NCBI GenBank assembly: GCA_016708345.1 | Contig: JADJFX010000002.1 | Span: 434,001 to 498,000 of the forward strand | Origin: Candidatus Rhodoferax bjergmarkensis | GTDB taxonomy: Bacteria; Pseudomonadota; Gammaproteobacteria; Burkholderiales; Burkholderiaceae_C | Direction: 5' to 3' | Length of the DNA stretch: 64,000 nucleotides | Part shown: positions 33,545 to 44,682 of the stretch, one piece after another | Layout: each line of letters opens with the position of its first letter | How positions within the stretch are numbered: the first letter of the stretch is position 1 | The notes under the pieces: model-generated | The model's database searches: none | Told to the model about the DNA's origin: nothing | Seen by the model: only the letters and a program-made list of their open reading frames with translations | Translations under genes and position numbers: made by a program

Positions 33545-34456
33545 ATGCGCAACTACACCCTCAAGCAGATCCAGACCTTTCTTGAAGTAGCCCGCGAGAA
33601 ATCCGTGTCCAAGGCCGCTGAACGGCTGTTTGTCACGCAGCCAGCTGTGTCCATGCAAATCCGACAGCTAGAAGAAGCCTTTGGTCTGGCGTTGATTGAG
33701 CCGCAGGGGCGCAACATCCAGCTCACCGGGGCCGGGCAGGAGTTTTTGACTCACGCCATGGCCGCCATGGCCCAGCTCAAAGACATTGAAGCCATCATGG
33801 CCGAGCATGTGGGCATTCGCAAAGGCCGTATCGACCTGGCCGTGGTCAGCACGGCCAAGTATTTTGTGCCCATGCTGCTGGTTCGCTTCGGCAAACTGTA
33901 TCCCGGTATCGAGGTGAAGCTGCACATTGACAACCGCGACACAATTTTGGGACTGCTGGGCCGCAATGAGGTCGATCTGGTGGTGATGGGGCGCGCGCCC
34001 AACACCTTGGACTGCGAGGCCACCGCTTTTGCCACCAACCCGCTGGCCATCGTGAGCGCGCCAGACCATCCCTTGTCCCGGCGCAAGCGCCTGGCCTTTG
34101 AGATGCTGAAAGATTTTGGCTTTGTGGTGCGTGAAAAAGGCTCCGGCACCCGCGCCGCCATGGAGCGCCTGTTTGGCCAGCATGACCTTCCCATCAAAGT
34201 CGCCATGGAAATGCCCAGCAACGAAACCATCAAGCAAGCCGTGATGGCTGGCATGGGCCTGAGCTTTTTGTCCCTGCGCACCGTGCGCCATGAACTCGCT
34301 GCCGGTCATCTGGCCTTGCTTGACATCAACGGCCTGCCTCTGGTGGGGCATTGGTACGTTACGCACCTGACCCAGAAAAAGCTTTCCCCCGCCGCCAAGG
34401 CCTTCAAAGCCTTTCTGATAGAACAAGGTGCGCCGCTGATCGAGTCTTGGGCGTAA
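33545..34456 (+). CDS. cbbR: LysR-type regulator CbbR
   Basis: A 303-residue LysR-family regulator. The winged helix-turn-helix occupies residues ~3-62 (LKQIQTFLEVAREKSVSKAA, then RLFVTQPAVSMQIRQLEEAF). The effector-binding domain follows, with LLGRNEVDLVVMG and FVVREKGSGTRAAMERLF, typical of CbbR. It senses Calvin-cycle metabolites or redox state and activates cbb genes. It is divergent from cbbY-fbp-prkB-gph, the standard layout for a regulator and its target operon. Confidence 0.92.
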   Translation: MRNYTLKQIQTFLEVAREKSVSKAAERLFVTQPAVSMQIRQLEEAFGLALIEPQGRNIQLTGAGQEFLTHAMAAMAQLKDIEAIMAEHVGIRKGRIDLAVVSTAKYFVPMLLVRFGKLYPGIEVKLHIDNRDTILGLLGRNEVDLVVMGRAPNTLDCEATAFATNPLAIVSAPDHPLSRRKRLAFEMLKDFGFVVREKGSGTRAAMERLFGQHDLPIKVAMEMPSNETIKQAVMAGMGLSFLSLRTVRHELAAGHLALLDINGLPLVGHWYVTHLTQKKLSPAAKAFKAFLIEQGAPLIESWA

Positions 34457-34460
34457 TATT

Positions 34461-34494
34461 CAACTGCACCAAAGTTGGGACTTTGGTGCAGTTG
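34461..34494 (+). terminator. Perfect 15-bp hairpin after cbbR
   Basis: CAACTGCACCAAAGT and ACTTTGGTGCAGTTG flank a TGGG loop, 4 bp after the cbbR stop. There is no T-run, so it may be a non-classical terminator or a regulator-binding dyad for the next gene. Confidence 0.5.
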
Positions 34495-34519
34495 TGTATG
34501 AAAAAAAACGGGGGCTCAC

Positions 34520-34897
34520 GTGAATTTTGTTGTCGCTTTGATTGCAGGAATTGCATGTGGCGCTGGTTCTTACGCCCTGGGGGGCGTGCTGTCCGGCACC
34601 TTTGAGCCGTTCGACAGCGGCATTGGTTTTCTGAGCACCCAGGTCGTGCTGGGGTGTGCTGCATTCTGGGTTGCGTACAAATACAGTGCCAAACCCATGC
34701 TGGCAATGGTGCTGGGCGGATACTTCGGCCTCATCCTGTACCCCTATATCTTTGGTAGCTCAGAGACGCGGGGATGGATTTTGCTCGGTGCCATCACAAC
34801 CCTGGCGTTGGTCGTCATGCCGCTACTTGCCGGGCTTGTCGGTGTGCTGATGCGCCGCCTGCTTCAGTCAAGGGCAGAAAAGGGACCTGCTGAGTGA
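34520..34897 (+). CDS. Small membrane protein of unknown function
   Basis: A 125-residue protein with four hydrophobic segments (residues ~2-22, 38-54, 60-80, 86-112) and a short charged C-terminal tail. The likely start is the GTG at 34520 (MNFVVALIAGIACGAG), with a G-rich stretch upstream. I do not recognise a family. It follows cbbR on the same strand by 63 bp and precedes an ISAs1 insertion, so it may be the last host gene before the element. Confidence 0.6.
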   Translation: MNFVVALIAGIACGAGSYALGGVLSGTFEPFDSGIGFLSTQVVLGCAAFWVAYKYSAKPMLAMVLGGYFGLILYPYIFGSSETRGWILLGAITTLALVVMPLLAGLVGVLMRRLLQSRAEKGPAE

Positions 34898-34972
34898 ATC
34901 CCAAAGCCACTCACGGTGCAGGCATTCGGGTTGCCGTGCGTTTCCTGCAGTCGCCGCCCCCAGACTCAAATT

Positions 34973-35005
34973 GCTATAAATAAAATAGCTGCTCACGCAG
35001 GTAAT
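34973..35005 (+). repeat. Left part of a dispersed-repeat copy split by an ISAs1 element
   Basis: GCTATAAATAAAATAGCTGC, then TCACGCAGGTAAT. The rest, ACCTGCGCAAGCAGCTTATT, continues at 36026-36045 after the element and the duplicated target. Joined, the two parts form a near-perfect palindrome around AGCAGC/GCTGCT arms. Confidence 0.75.
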
Positions 35006-36015
35006 CAGGGCAATCGCACCTAAATTAGTAGCAGAGAATCATTTACCAGAGCCAAAAGCGAGAGAAACTACAGGTCTCTCTAATGGAAACTGGTGCCGAA
35101 GCAGCGGAAAGAGAGCACGGGTGCCAGCGGGGTCGCCAAGGGGCGAAGCTGCCCAAGGAATCCCCTCGGCTGGACGGGTATTTCGTATTCTTGACTCAGG
35201 TACTCGAACAAGTGTGCCTGTTGCAAAGCATCGCCGGACAAGTCCAAGGCGTGGTGGCCATAGATGGCAAAAGCCTGTGCGAGTTCACGCGATGGCGAGA
35301 AATCGCCACTGCATATCGTCAGCGCCTGGGCATGTCAAAACGCAGCTGCTCGGACGGTACAAACGGACAAAAGTCAATGAAATCACAGCCATCCCGAGTT
35401 ACTCAAGCTGCTCAGCATCAAGGCTGCATCGTCACGATTGAGCCAGGGGTGTCAAAGCCATTACAAAGCGATCGTCGACAGTGAGGCTGATTACGTGCCA
35501 ACCCCCGTCATCTGCACCTGAGGGCCTCGTGGTTTGAGAAAGCCATGAAACCGCTGAGGAACAAGCCACCTTGTTCGCTGGATACGAAAACCACGCCCGT
35601 ATCGAAGCCGCCAGCTTGGCTCATTAAGTGCCGGCACCTGAAGCGGACGACCAAATCCTGGACCAGCTGCAAACCATCGCCATGGTCAGGCGCACACGTC
35701 AGGTGGGTGAGAAGACCAGCGAAGAAACGCACTACTACATCAGCGTTTGCCCTGAGCGCAGAGAAAGCGTTGCCAAGCGATCGCAGCCACTGGGCGGGAA
35801 ATGAACTGCATTGGTCACTGGACGTGAGCTTTCGCGAGGACGCTTGCCGGGTTCGCAAAGACGAAAGGGCCTGCGAACCTGGCGTGTCTGCGGCGCGTGG
35901 CACTGAGAGCGGAGCAAGCTTGAAGTCGGAATCAAAAACACGCAGCCGCGCTGGCTGGGATCAGGCCCGGCGGTTTGGAAATCAACATGCTATCAATTTA
36001 GGTGCGATTGCCCTG
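35006..36015 (+). mobile_element. ISAs1-family insertion sequence, decayed (1010 bp)
   Basis: The ends are perfect 20-bp inverted repeats, CAGGGCAATCGCACCTAAAT at 35006-35025 and its complement at 35996-36015. The flanks carry a perfect 10-bp target duplication, CGCAGGTAAT at 34996-35005 and 36016-36025, as expected for ISAs1. The transposase inside is broken by several frameshifts and stops, and the element is a little shorter than the usual ~1.2 kb. A truncated relative with the same terminal repeat lies at 48925. Confidence 0.9.
35083..35980 (+). pseudogene. ISAs1-type DDE transposase remnant
   Basis: Fragments in different frames match ISAs1 transposase as known from the family. VVAIDGKSL (the first catalytic Asp region) is at about 35258, and ELHWSLDVSFREDACRVRKD (the glutamate-region block) lies near 35800, followed by a remnant of the usual AGWD C-terminus. 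At least two frameshifts and a deletion separate the blocks, so no functional enzyme can be made. Confidence 0.8.
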
Positions 36016-36051
36016 CGCAGGTAATACCTGCGCAAGCAGCTTATTTGGTAC

Positions 36052-38649
<2,598 letters not shown>

Positions 38650-38701
38650 AAGACTCCTTTGGTTTGAACCGCAACTGAGGTTGCATCGCCTCAATTCAAG
38701 A

Positions 38702-38728
38702 GCATGGGGACATCCAAGTGCGACAAGG
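38702..38728 (-). promoter_or_regulatory. Candidate sigma-32 (heat-shock) promoter of clpB
   Basis: On the minus strand, CCTTGTC (-35, 38728-38722), a 12-bp spacer and CCCCATGC (-10, 38709-38702) fit the heat-shock consensus CTTGAA/CCCCAT reasonably well and sit 53 bp ahead of the clpB start. ClpB is a classic sigma-32 target. Confidence 0.6.
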
Positions 38729-38745
38729 CTGACTAAAATCAAACC

Positions 38746-39303
38746 ATGGAACTTTCCCAACTGTCAGTCACCTATGACCGCGAAAATGACCGCATCCTGA
38801 CGCGCTTCAACACACAGGAGGGGCACGAGCTTCGCGTCTGGCTGACGCGGCGTCTGCTCAGCCGCGCGCACCAGCCGCTGCTGGACGCCATGGTCAACCA
38901 GGATGCCCGGCAGTCACACTTGTTGTCGGATGACGCTGCCAGCAAAAGGGTTGTGTCGGCGTTTCGTCAAAGCCAATCGCTGGAAGCTGCCGACTTCAAA
39001 ACCCCGTACAACACGCAGGCAAAAGCTTATCCACTGGGAACGGCTCCACTGTTGGTGACCCATTTGCACATCACCGCCAAAGCGCAAGGCAATTTGGCCA
39101 TTCGTTTTGAAGAACAGCTGGGCACGCCGCCGGTTTCGCGCAGTTTTCAGGTGGCGTTGGGCTCTGACATGCTGCACAGCTTCATGCACCTGTTGCAAGC
39201 CGCCCTGAAGGCCGCTGACTGGGGTTTCGACTTTGACGATCAACCCGCATTCTTGGGCGATGACCCGCTGCTGCACACGCCGGGAACTGGTTACCTTAAT
39301 TAA
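38746..39303 (+). CDS. Conserved hypothetical protein
   Basis: A 185-residue soluble protein (MELSQLSVTYDRENDRILTR) with charged and hydrophobic regions mixed, no signal peptide and no membrane segment. It looks like a betaproteobacterial conserved protein that often sits beside clpB, but I cannot assign a function. It is divergent from clpB (96 bp between starts) and convergent with moaE, with which it shares an 8-bp stop-codon palindrome. Confidence 0.7.
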   Translation: MELSQLSVTYDRENDRILTRFNTQEGHELRVWLTRRLLSRAHQPLLDAMVNQDARQSHLLSDDAASKRVVSAFRQSQSLEAADFKTPYNTQAKAYPLGTAPLLVTHLHITAKAQGNLAIRFEEQLGTPPVSRSFQVALGSDMLHSFMHLLQAALKAADWGFDFDDQPAFLGDDPLLHTPGTGYLN

Positions 39304-39787
39304 GTGATGCCTCGGGCGGTATTTGACCCGCAATACCCCAGCGAGCCAGCGCTGCATCATCGGCAACCCGGGCGTCCACCCAGCGGGCACCTTCCGGGGT
39401 GTGCTCTTTTTTCCAGAACGGGGCCTGCGTTTTGAGGTAGTCCATCAGGAACTCGCAAGCCTGGAAGCTCTCACCCCGGTGGCTTGAGGTCACCGCCACC
39501 AGCACAATCTGGTCCAGCGGCTTGAGCAACCCAATGCGGTGGATGACGCGGGCACCCAAAATGGCAAACCGCTGTTGGGCTTCATCGATCATGGCCTCAA
39601 TGGCTTTTTCGGTCATGTCGGGGTAATGCTCCAGCTCCAGGCTGCTGATGGTGCCGGGCGTGCCTTGGTTGTGCTCGCGCACGGTGCCGACAAAACTGCA
39701 CACAGCGCCCACGCGGGTGTCTTGCGCGCGCAGCGCCGCCAGCTCCGTGCTGAGGTCAAAATCCTGCGTCTGGATGGACACCCGCAC
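39296..39787 (-). CDS. moaE: Molybdopterin synthase catalytic subunit MoaE
   Basis: A 163-residue MoaE: VGAVCSFVGTVREHN, LELEHYPDMTEKAIEAM, VAVTSSHRGESFQACEFLMD and KTQAPFWKKEHTPEG, with the catalytic lysines. It transfers sulfur from the MoaD thiocarboxylate to precursor Z, making molybdopterin. It is the last gene of the moeA-moaD-moaE unit, 4 bp after moaD. Confidence 0.96.
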   Translation of the reverse strand: MRVSIQTQDFDLSTELAALRAQDTRVGAVCSFVGTVREHNQGTPGTISSLELEHYPDMTEKAIEAMIDEAQQRFAILGARVIHRIGLLKPLDQIVLVAVTSSHRGESFQACEFLMDYLKTQAPFWKKEHTPEGARWVDARVADDAALARWGIAGQIPPEASLN

Positions 39788-39791
39788 GGTA

Positions 39792-40043
39792 CTAGCCTCC
39801 CGTCACGGGCGGGAAGAAGGCCACTTCGGCCCCCTCCAGCAGCGCGGCAGATTCTTCGCTCATCACCTGGTTGAGCGCCAGGCGCACGGTTCGCCCGCGT
39901 GCCAGACTCAGGGCATGGTTACCGCCACGGGCAATCAACTCGTCGCGCAAGGCACCCAGCGTGGCGGCTTGGGTGGTGACGGACTCGCTGGCCGCGCCGA
40001 TGGCCTCGCGGATGGAGGCGAAATACCTGACGGTGACCCTCAC
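39792..40043 (-). CDS. moaD: Molybdopterin synthase sulfur carrier MoaD
   Basis: An 83-residue ubiquitin-like protein starting MRVTVRYFASIREAIGAASE and ending in FFPPVTGG, the di-glycine tail that is adenylated and thiocarboxylated. It forms the heterotetramer with MoaE. It overlaps moeA by four bases. Confidence 0.95.
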   Translation of the reverse strand: MRVTVRYFASIREAIGAASESVTTQAATLGALRDELIARGGNHALSLARGRTVRLALNQVMSEESAALLEGAEVAFFPPVTGG

Positions 40044-41290
40044 CCCAGCAGCTCCGAAAAAGGAATAAAACGCACCAGGTCGCCATGCGCAATGGTGTGC
40101 CCCGGCGGGTGGTCCACCAGTCCATCGCCCCAGACGGCCGAGGTCAGCACGCCCGAGCTTTGGTTGGGGAACAAATCCAGCCCCCCTGCCGCATTGCGCC
40201 GGACGCGCAAAAATTCACGGCGTTTATCGGCCTTTGCGCACGTGAAATGGGCGGGAGCAGCTATTGATTCAGGAGCAAATTGTTGCACACCCTGCAATTT
40301 CAACAAGAACGGGCGCACCAGCAGCAAAAAGGTCACAAAGCTGGAAACAGGGTTGCCCGGCAGCCCGATGAAGTGGGCTTGCTGCACTCGCCCGTAGGCA
40401 AACGGCTTGCCGGGCTTGATGGCAATCTGCCACAGGTCCAGCGTACCGAGTGACTGCACAGCGGGGCGGATATGGTCTTCTTCCCCCACCGAGACGCCGC
40501 CGCTGGTCAAAATCAGGTCGTGATGGTGCGCTGCGCCTTGCAGCGCTTGCACGGTAGCGTCCAGCCGGTCCGGCACCACGCCCAGGTCGCTGACCTCGCA
40601 GCCCAGGCGCAACAGCAGTGCACGCAAGAAAAAGCGGTTGGAGTTGTAGATGGCACCCGGCTTCATTTGCGCAGGCGGCACGTCACCGGGCATGACCAGC
40701 TCGTCACCAGTGGAGAACAAGGCCACACGGGGGCGGCGCACCACGGGCAGAAAATTCATGCCAATACTGGCCGCCAGCCCTAGAGCGGCGGGCGTGAGCA
40801 GCTCCCCTTTTGAGAGCACCACAGCACCCAGCGTCACATCTTCGCCAGCGCGGCGAATGTTCAAACCCGGTGCTGGCACAACTTTGAAACGCACCGCTGC
40901 ACCATCGGGGTGCTGCAAGACTTCACAGTCCTCCTGCATCACCACCGCATCCGCGCCGGGCGGAACCGGCGCGCCGGTGAAAATCCGCGCGGCGCTCAGA
41001 GGTGCCAGTACGGTGCCCTCAGTACCGGCAGCAATGCGCTGCGAGACCGGCAACACGCCGTCAAGCTGGGCCTGCGCGTGCAGCACGTCGGCGCAGCGCA
41101 CGGCATAACCGTCCATGGCGCTGTTGTCCAGCGCCGGCACCTGCAGGGCAGACACCAGGTCTTGCGCCAGCACGCGGCCATCGGCGTCAAAGGTAGAAAC
41201 CGATTCCTGCTCCGCCAGCACCGTGGCGCAGGCCAGTAACTGGGCCAGCGCGTCGTCCAGGGATTTCAAAGGCGGGCGTGGTGTTGTCAT
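40040..41290 (-). CDS. moeA: Molybdopterin molybdotransferase MoeA
   Basis: A 416-residue MoeA with PALDNSAMDGYAVRC, RIFTGAPVPPGADAVVMQED, FSTGDELVMPG, ILTSGGVSVGEEDHI and IGLPGNPVSSFVTFLLLVRP. It inserts molybdate into adenylylated molybdopterin. The part encoding APESIAAPAHFTCA (domain IV linker) is a copy of the 54-bp repeat in the sense phase. It overlaps mobB and moaD by four bases each. Confidence 0.95.
   Translation of the reverse strand: MTTPRPPLKSLDDALAQLLACATVLAEQESVSTFDADGRVLAQDLVSALQVPALDNSAMDGYAVRCADVLHAQAQLDGVLPVSQRIAAGTEGTVLAPLSAARIFTGAPVPPGADAVVMQEDCEVLQHPDGAAVRFKVVPAPGLNIRRAGEDVTLGAVVLSKGELLTPAALGLAASIGMNFLPVVRRPRVALFSTGDELVMPGDVPPAQMKPGAIYNSNRFFLRALLLRLGCEVSDLGVVPDRLDATVQALQGAAHHHDLILTSGGVSVGEEDHIRPAVQSLGTLDLWQIAIKPGKPFAYGRVQQAHFIGLPGNPVSSFVTFLLLVRPFLLKLQGVQQFAPESIAAPAHFTCAKADKRREFLRVRRNAAGGLDLFPNQSSGVLTSAVWGDGLVDHPPGHTIAHGDLVRFIPFSELLG
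40227..40276 (-). repeat. 54-bp dispersed repeat inside moeA
   Basis: Minus strand: GCTCCTGAATCAATAGCTGC, TCCCGCCCATTTCACG, then GCGCAAAGGCC. It is diverged but shares TAGCTGCTCCCGC with the island copy at 53480. It is read in the same peptide phase (IAAPA). Confidence 0.6.
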
Positions 41291-41820
41291 GCGAAATTCT
41301 CCACCCGGTAGTCAAAACGGTCTTGCTGGGCCAGCAACCAGTTGGCCAATGCTTCGGGGTCGTTCACATCCAGCACCGGCAGTAAGGTCGCCTGCGGCAA
41401 AAGCCCGGGCGAATCGGTGGCAATGGCCACCATGTGCTCATCGTCCAGGTAGCGGGCGGGGTGGCCGCACTGGGCACGCCAGACCTCGATTTTGGGCAAA
41501 TCAGCGAATTTGAAGCCCTCCACCAGCACCCAGTCCACGCCGCCATCGAGTTCGGCGATCAGCTGGTGAACCGACAGTTGCAAGGGCTGCTCAAACTCGC
41601 GCAGCAGCGCCAGCCGGTGGCTTGAGGCCACCACCACTTCAAATGCACCGGCCTGACGGTGGCGGTAGCTGTCTTTGCCTGGGTGGTCGATGTCAAAGCG
41701 GTGATGAGCATGTTTGACCACCGACACGCGCAGGCCCCGGCTGCGCAGCACGGGGATCAGTTGCTCGATCAGCGTGGTCTTGCCCGAGCCGGAAAAGCCG
41801 GCAAATCCGACCACTTTCAC
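41287..41820 (-). CDS. mobB: Molybdopterin-guanine dinucleotide biosynthesis adaptor MobB
   Basis: A 177-residue P-loop GTPase: GFAGFSGSGKTTLIEQLIPV at the N-terminus, VVKHAHHRFDIDHPGKDSYR in the middle and VDWVLVEGFKFADLPKIEV further on. MobB helps attach GMP to the molybdenum cofactor. It lies between thrC and moeA, overlapping each by four bases, so amino-acid and cofactor genes share a transcript. Confidence 0.93.
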   Translation of the reverse strand: MKVVGFAGFSGSGKTTLIEQLIPVLRSRGLRVSVVKHAHHRFDIDHPGKDSYRHRQAGAFEVVVASSHRLALLREFEQPLQLSVHQLIAELDGGVDWVLVEGFKFADLPKIEVWRAQCGHPARYLDDEHMVAIATDSPGLLPQATLLPVLDVNDPEALANWLLAQQDRFDYRVENFA

Positions 41821-43256
41821 GCGCAGTGCTGGGCAATGTAGGTTTTAACCGCCTGAGCATCGGCCGCCATGCGGGTCACGCGTTTGGGCAGGGCTTCAAT
41901 GCCTTCGAATTTGGCCGGACGATCGGGCTCACAGCCCAGCGCTTCCACAATGGTGGCGGCAAACTTGATAGGCAGCGCGGTTTCCAGCACCACCATGGGC
42001 ACACCGGCTTGCAGGTGTTCACGCGCCACCTTGACGGCATCGGCGGTGTGGGTGTCGATCATGCTGCCCAGCCGTTCAAAGGTATCCTTGATGGTGGCCA
42101 GGCGGTTGGCGTGCGTGCTTTTGCCGCTCACAAAACCATAGCGCTGTGAAGCTTGCGCGAAAGCCGGGTCGCTTCCAAGGTCAAAACGGCCCTCACGACT
42201 CAAGGCATCACCGAACAAGGCCTTGGTGCGCGTACCGTCACGGCCCAGCAGGTCAAACACAAAACGTTCGAAGTTGCTGGCCTTTGAAATGTCCATCGAC
42301 GGGCTGGAGGTTTCATGCGTGTCGGCGCTCCCGCGCACGCGGTAAACGCCAGTGCGGAAAAACTCGTCGAGCACGTCGTTTTCATTGGTAGCGACCACCA
42401 GTTTGTCAATCGGCAAACCCATCATGCGGGCCACGTGACCGGCGCAGACATTGCCAAAGTTGCCGCTGGGCACGGTGAAACTGACTTTTTCAGAGTTTGA
42501 AGTGCTTGCTTGGAAATAGCCCGCAAAGTAGTAAACCACCTGCGCCATCAAACGCGCCCAGTTGATGGAGTTGACAGTGCCAATCTTGTACTTGCGTTTG
42601 AAGTCCAGGTCGTTGGACACCGCCTTGACCATGTCCTGGCAGTCGTCAAACACGCCTTCGACCGCAATGTTGTGGATGTTCTCGTCCATCAGGCTGAACA
42701 TCTGCGCCTGCTGGAACGGGCTCATGCGTCCGAACGGGCTGGTCATGAAGACGCGCACGCCTTTTTTGCCACGCATGGCGTATTCGGCCGCGCTGCCGGT
42801 GTCGCCGCTGGTAGCGCCCAGAATGTTGAGCTCTTCACCACGGCGGCCCAGTTCATATTCAAACAGGTTGCCCAAGAGCTGCATGGCCATGTCCTTGAAG
42901 GCCAGCGTGGGGCCGTTGGACAAGGCTTCAATCCACAAGCCGTTTTCAAGGTGGCGCAGGGGCACGATTTCTGGCGTGCCAAAAACGGCCTGCGTGTAGG
43001 TCTTGTCGCAAATCGCTTTCAGGTCGGCCGCGGGGATGTCGTCAATGTAGAGCGACAACACTTCGAAGGCCAGCGCGGCGTAACCCTGCTCGCGGTAAAC
43101 GCTGCGCCATGTGGCCAGTTGGGTCTCATTGACCTGCGGGTAATGCTCGGGCAGGTACAGGCCACCGTCGGGTGCCAATCCTTCCAGCAGAATTTCACAA
43201 AAGCGTTTGCGCTCGGCAGTTTCGCTGGCAGCGGCGCGGGTGGAGAGGTATTTCAT
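41817..43256 (-). CDS. thrC: Threonine synthase
   Basis: A 479-residue PLP enzyme, fold type II: MKYLSTRAAASETAERKRFC, NGPTLAFKDMAMQLLGNLFE (the Lys that binds PLP), GATSGDTGSAAEYAMRG and SGNFGNVCAGHVARMMGLP. It converts O-phosphohomoserine to threonine. Its start overlaps the hom stop by one base. Confidence 0.97.
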   Translation of the reverse strand: MKYLSTRAAASETAERKRFCEILLEGLAPDGGLYLPEHYPQVNETQLATWRSVYREQGYAALAFEVLSLYIDDIPAADLKAICDKTYTQAVFGTPEIVPLRHLENGLWIEALSNGPTLAFKDMAMQLLGNLFEYELGRRGEELNILGATSGDTGSAAEYAMRGKKGVRVFMTSPFGRMSPFQQAQMFSLMDENIHNIAVEGVFDDCQDMVKAVSNDLDFKRKYKIGTVNSINWARLMAQVVYYFAGYFQASTSNSEKVSFTVPSGNFGNVCAGHVARMMGLPIDKLVVATNENDVLDEFFRTGVYRVRGSADTHETSSPSMDISKASNFERFVFDLLGRDGTRTKALFGDALSREGRFDLGSDPAFAQASQRYGFVSGKSTHANRLATIKDTFERLGSMIDTHTADAVKVAREHLQAGVPMVVLETALPIKFAATIVEALGCEPDRPAKFEGIEALPKRVTRMAADAQAVKTYIAQHCA

Positions 43257-44614
43257 CAGGCCAACTCTTCCTTGCGAATGCGGGTAATGGGTGCCAGTAC
43301 CGTGGGCAATGCCTGCATTTGGGCAATGGCGGCGTTCATGGTGGCTTCGACGCAGTCGTGGGTCAGAATGATGAGGTCGGTTTGCGGCACGCTGCCCTCG
43401 CTGCTCACCTCGTCGGCTTCGCGCTGCAGCACGGCATCAATGCTGATGCCTGCTTGCGCCACAATGCCGGTCACCTTGGCCAGCACGCCGGTCTGATCGG
43501 CCACGCGCAAGCGCAGGTAGTAGCTGGTCACCACCTCGCCCATCGGCAACACCGGCAGCTCGCTCATGGCCTGGTCGAGTGTATGGGGCTGGAACGCCAA
43601 ATGCGGCACGCGGTTGAGCGGGTCAACCGTGTGCAAACGGGTGATGTCCACCAGGTCGGCAATCACGGCGCTGGCGGTCGGCTCGGAGCCTGCCCCCTTG
43701 CCGTAATACAGCGTGGTGCCCACGGCATCGCCATGCACCATGACGGCGTTCATCGCACCTTCCACATTGGCAATCAGGCGCTTGGTCGGAACCAGGCTGG
43801 GGTGTACGCGAAGTTCCACGCCTTCGGTCCGGTTGGTCGCGTCGGCCTGGCGACGCTTGGCGATCCCCAGCAACTTGATGCGGTAGCCGAGCTGCTCGGC
43901 GTATTTGATGTCGGTTGCGCCTAATTTTGTGATGCCTTCCACATAAGCCTTGTCAAACTGCACCGGAATGCCAAACGCAATGGCCGACATGAGCGTGGCC
44001 TTGTGCGCGGCGTCCACGCCTTCGATGTCAAAAGTGGGGTCCGCCTCGGCGTAACCCAGACGCTGCGCTTCTTTGAGCACCACGTCAAAGTCCAGGCCCT
44101 TGTCGCGCATCTCGGACAGGATGAAGTTGGTGGTGCCGTTGATGATGCCGGCCACCCACTGGATGGAATTGGCCGTCAGGCCCTCACGAAGCGCCTTGAT
44201 GATGGGAATGCCACCGGCCACAGCCGCCTCAAAAGCCACCATCACGCCCTTGGCGGAGGCGGCGGCAAAAATTTCGGTGCCGTGCACGGCCAGCAAGGCC
44301 TTGTTGGCGGTCACCACATGTTTGCCGGCGGCAATCGCTTCCAGTACCAACTGCCTGGCAATGCCGTAGCCGCCAATCAGTTCGATGACGATGTCGATCT
44401 CGGGGTTGGCAATGATGGCGCGGGCGTCGCTCACCACTTTGACATCGTTGCCCACCACGGCTTGGGCACGGGCGACGTCCAGATCGGCCACCATGGTGAT
44501 TTCGATGCCGCGACCGGCACGGCGTTTGATTTCAGCCTGATTGCGCTTCAAAACGTTGAAAGTGCCGCTACCGACAGTGCCGATGCCCAGAAGGCCTACT
44601 TGAATGGGTTTCAT
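43256..44614 (-). CDS. hom: Homoserine dehydrogenase
   Basis: A 452-residue homoserine dehydrogenase. The NAD(P)-binding N-terminus is IQVGLLGIGTVGSGTFNVL. The catalytic core contains TANKALLAVHG, AVAGGIPIIKALREGL and GYAEADPTFDIEGVDAAHK. A C-terminal ACT domain (residues ~350-440, YYLRLRVADQTGVLAKVTGI) points to threonine feedback control. It is upstream of thrC, giving a hom-thrC operon. Confidence 0.97.
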   Translation of the reverse strand: MKPIQVGLLGIGTVGSGTFNVLKRNQAEIKRRAGRGIEITMVADLDVARAQAVVGNDVKVVSDARAIIANPEIDIVIELIGGYGIARQLVLEAIAAGKHVVTANKALLAVHGTEIFAAASAKGVMVAFEAAVAGGIPIIKALREGLTANSIQWVAGIINGTTNFILSEMRDKGLDFDVVLKEAQRLGYAEADPTFDIEGVDAAHKATLMSAIAFGIPVQFDKAYVEGITKLGATDIKYAEQLGYRIKLLGIAKRRQADATNRTEGVELRVHPSLVPTKRLIANVEGAMNAVMVHGDAVGTTLYYGKGAGSEPTASAVIADLVDITRLHTVDPLNRVPHLAFQPHTLDQAMSELPVLPMGEVVTSYYLRLRVADQTGVLAKVTGIVAQAGISIDAVLQREADEVSSEGSVPQTDLIILTHDCVEATMNAAIAQMQALPTVLAPITRIRKEELA

Positions 44615-44627
44615 GATTAATATAAGT

Positions 44628-44682
44628 AAATTTGGGCACTAGCGCCCGTAGATTATGCGCGAGAAGCTACAAATTTAATAGC
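44628..44682 (-). repeat. 54-bp dispersed repeat forming the 3' end of the alaA-like gene
   Basis: Minus strand: GCTATTAAATTTGTAGCTTC, TCGCGCATAATCTACGG, GCGCTAGTGCCCAAATTTA, a full-length copy. The aminotransferase frame runs into it, is read as AIKFVASRA and stops at its TAA. Confidence 0.85.
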
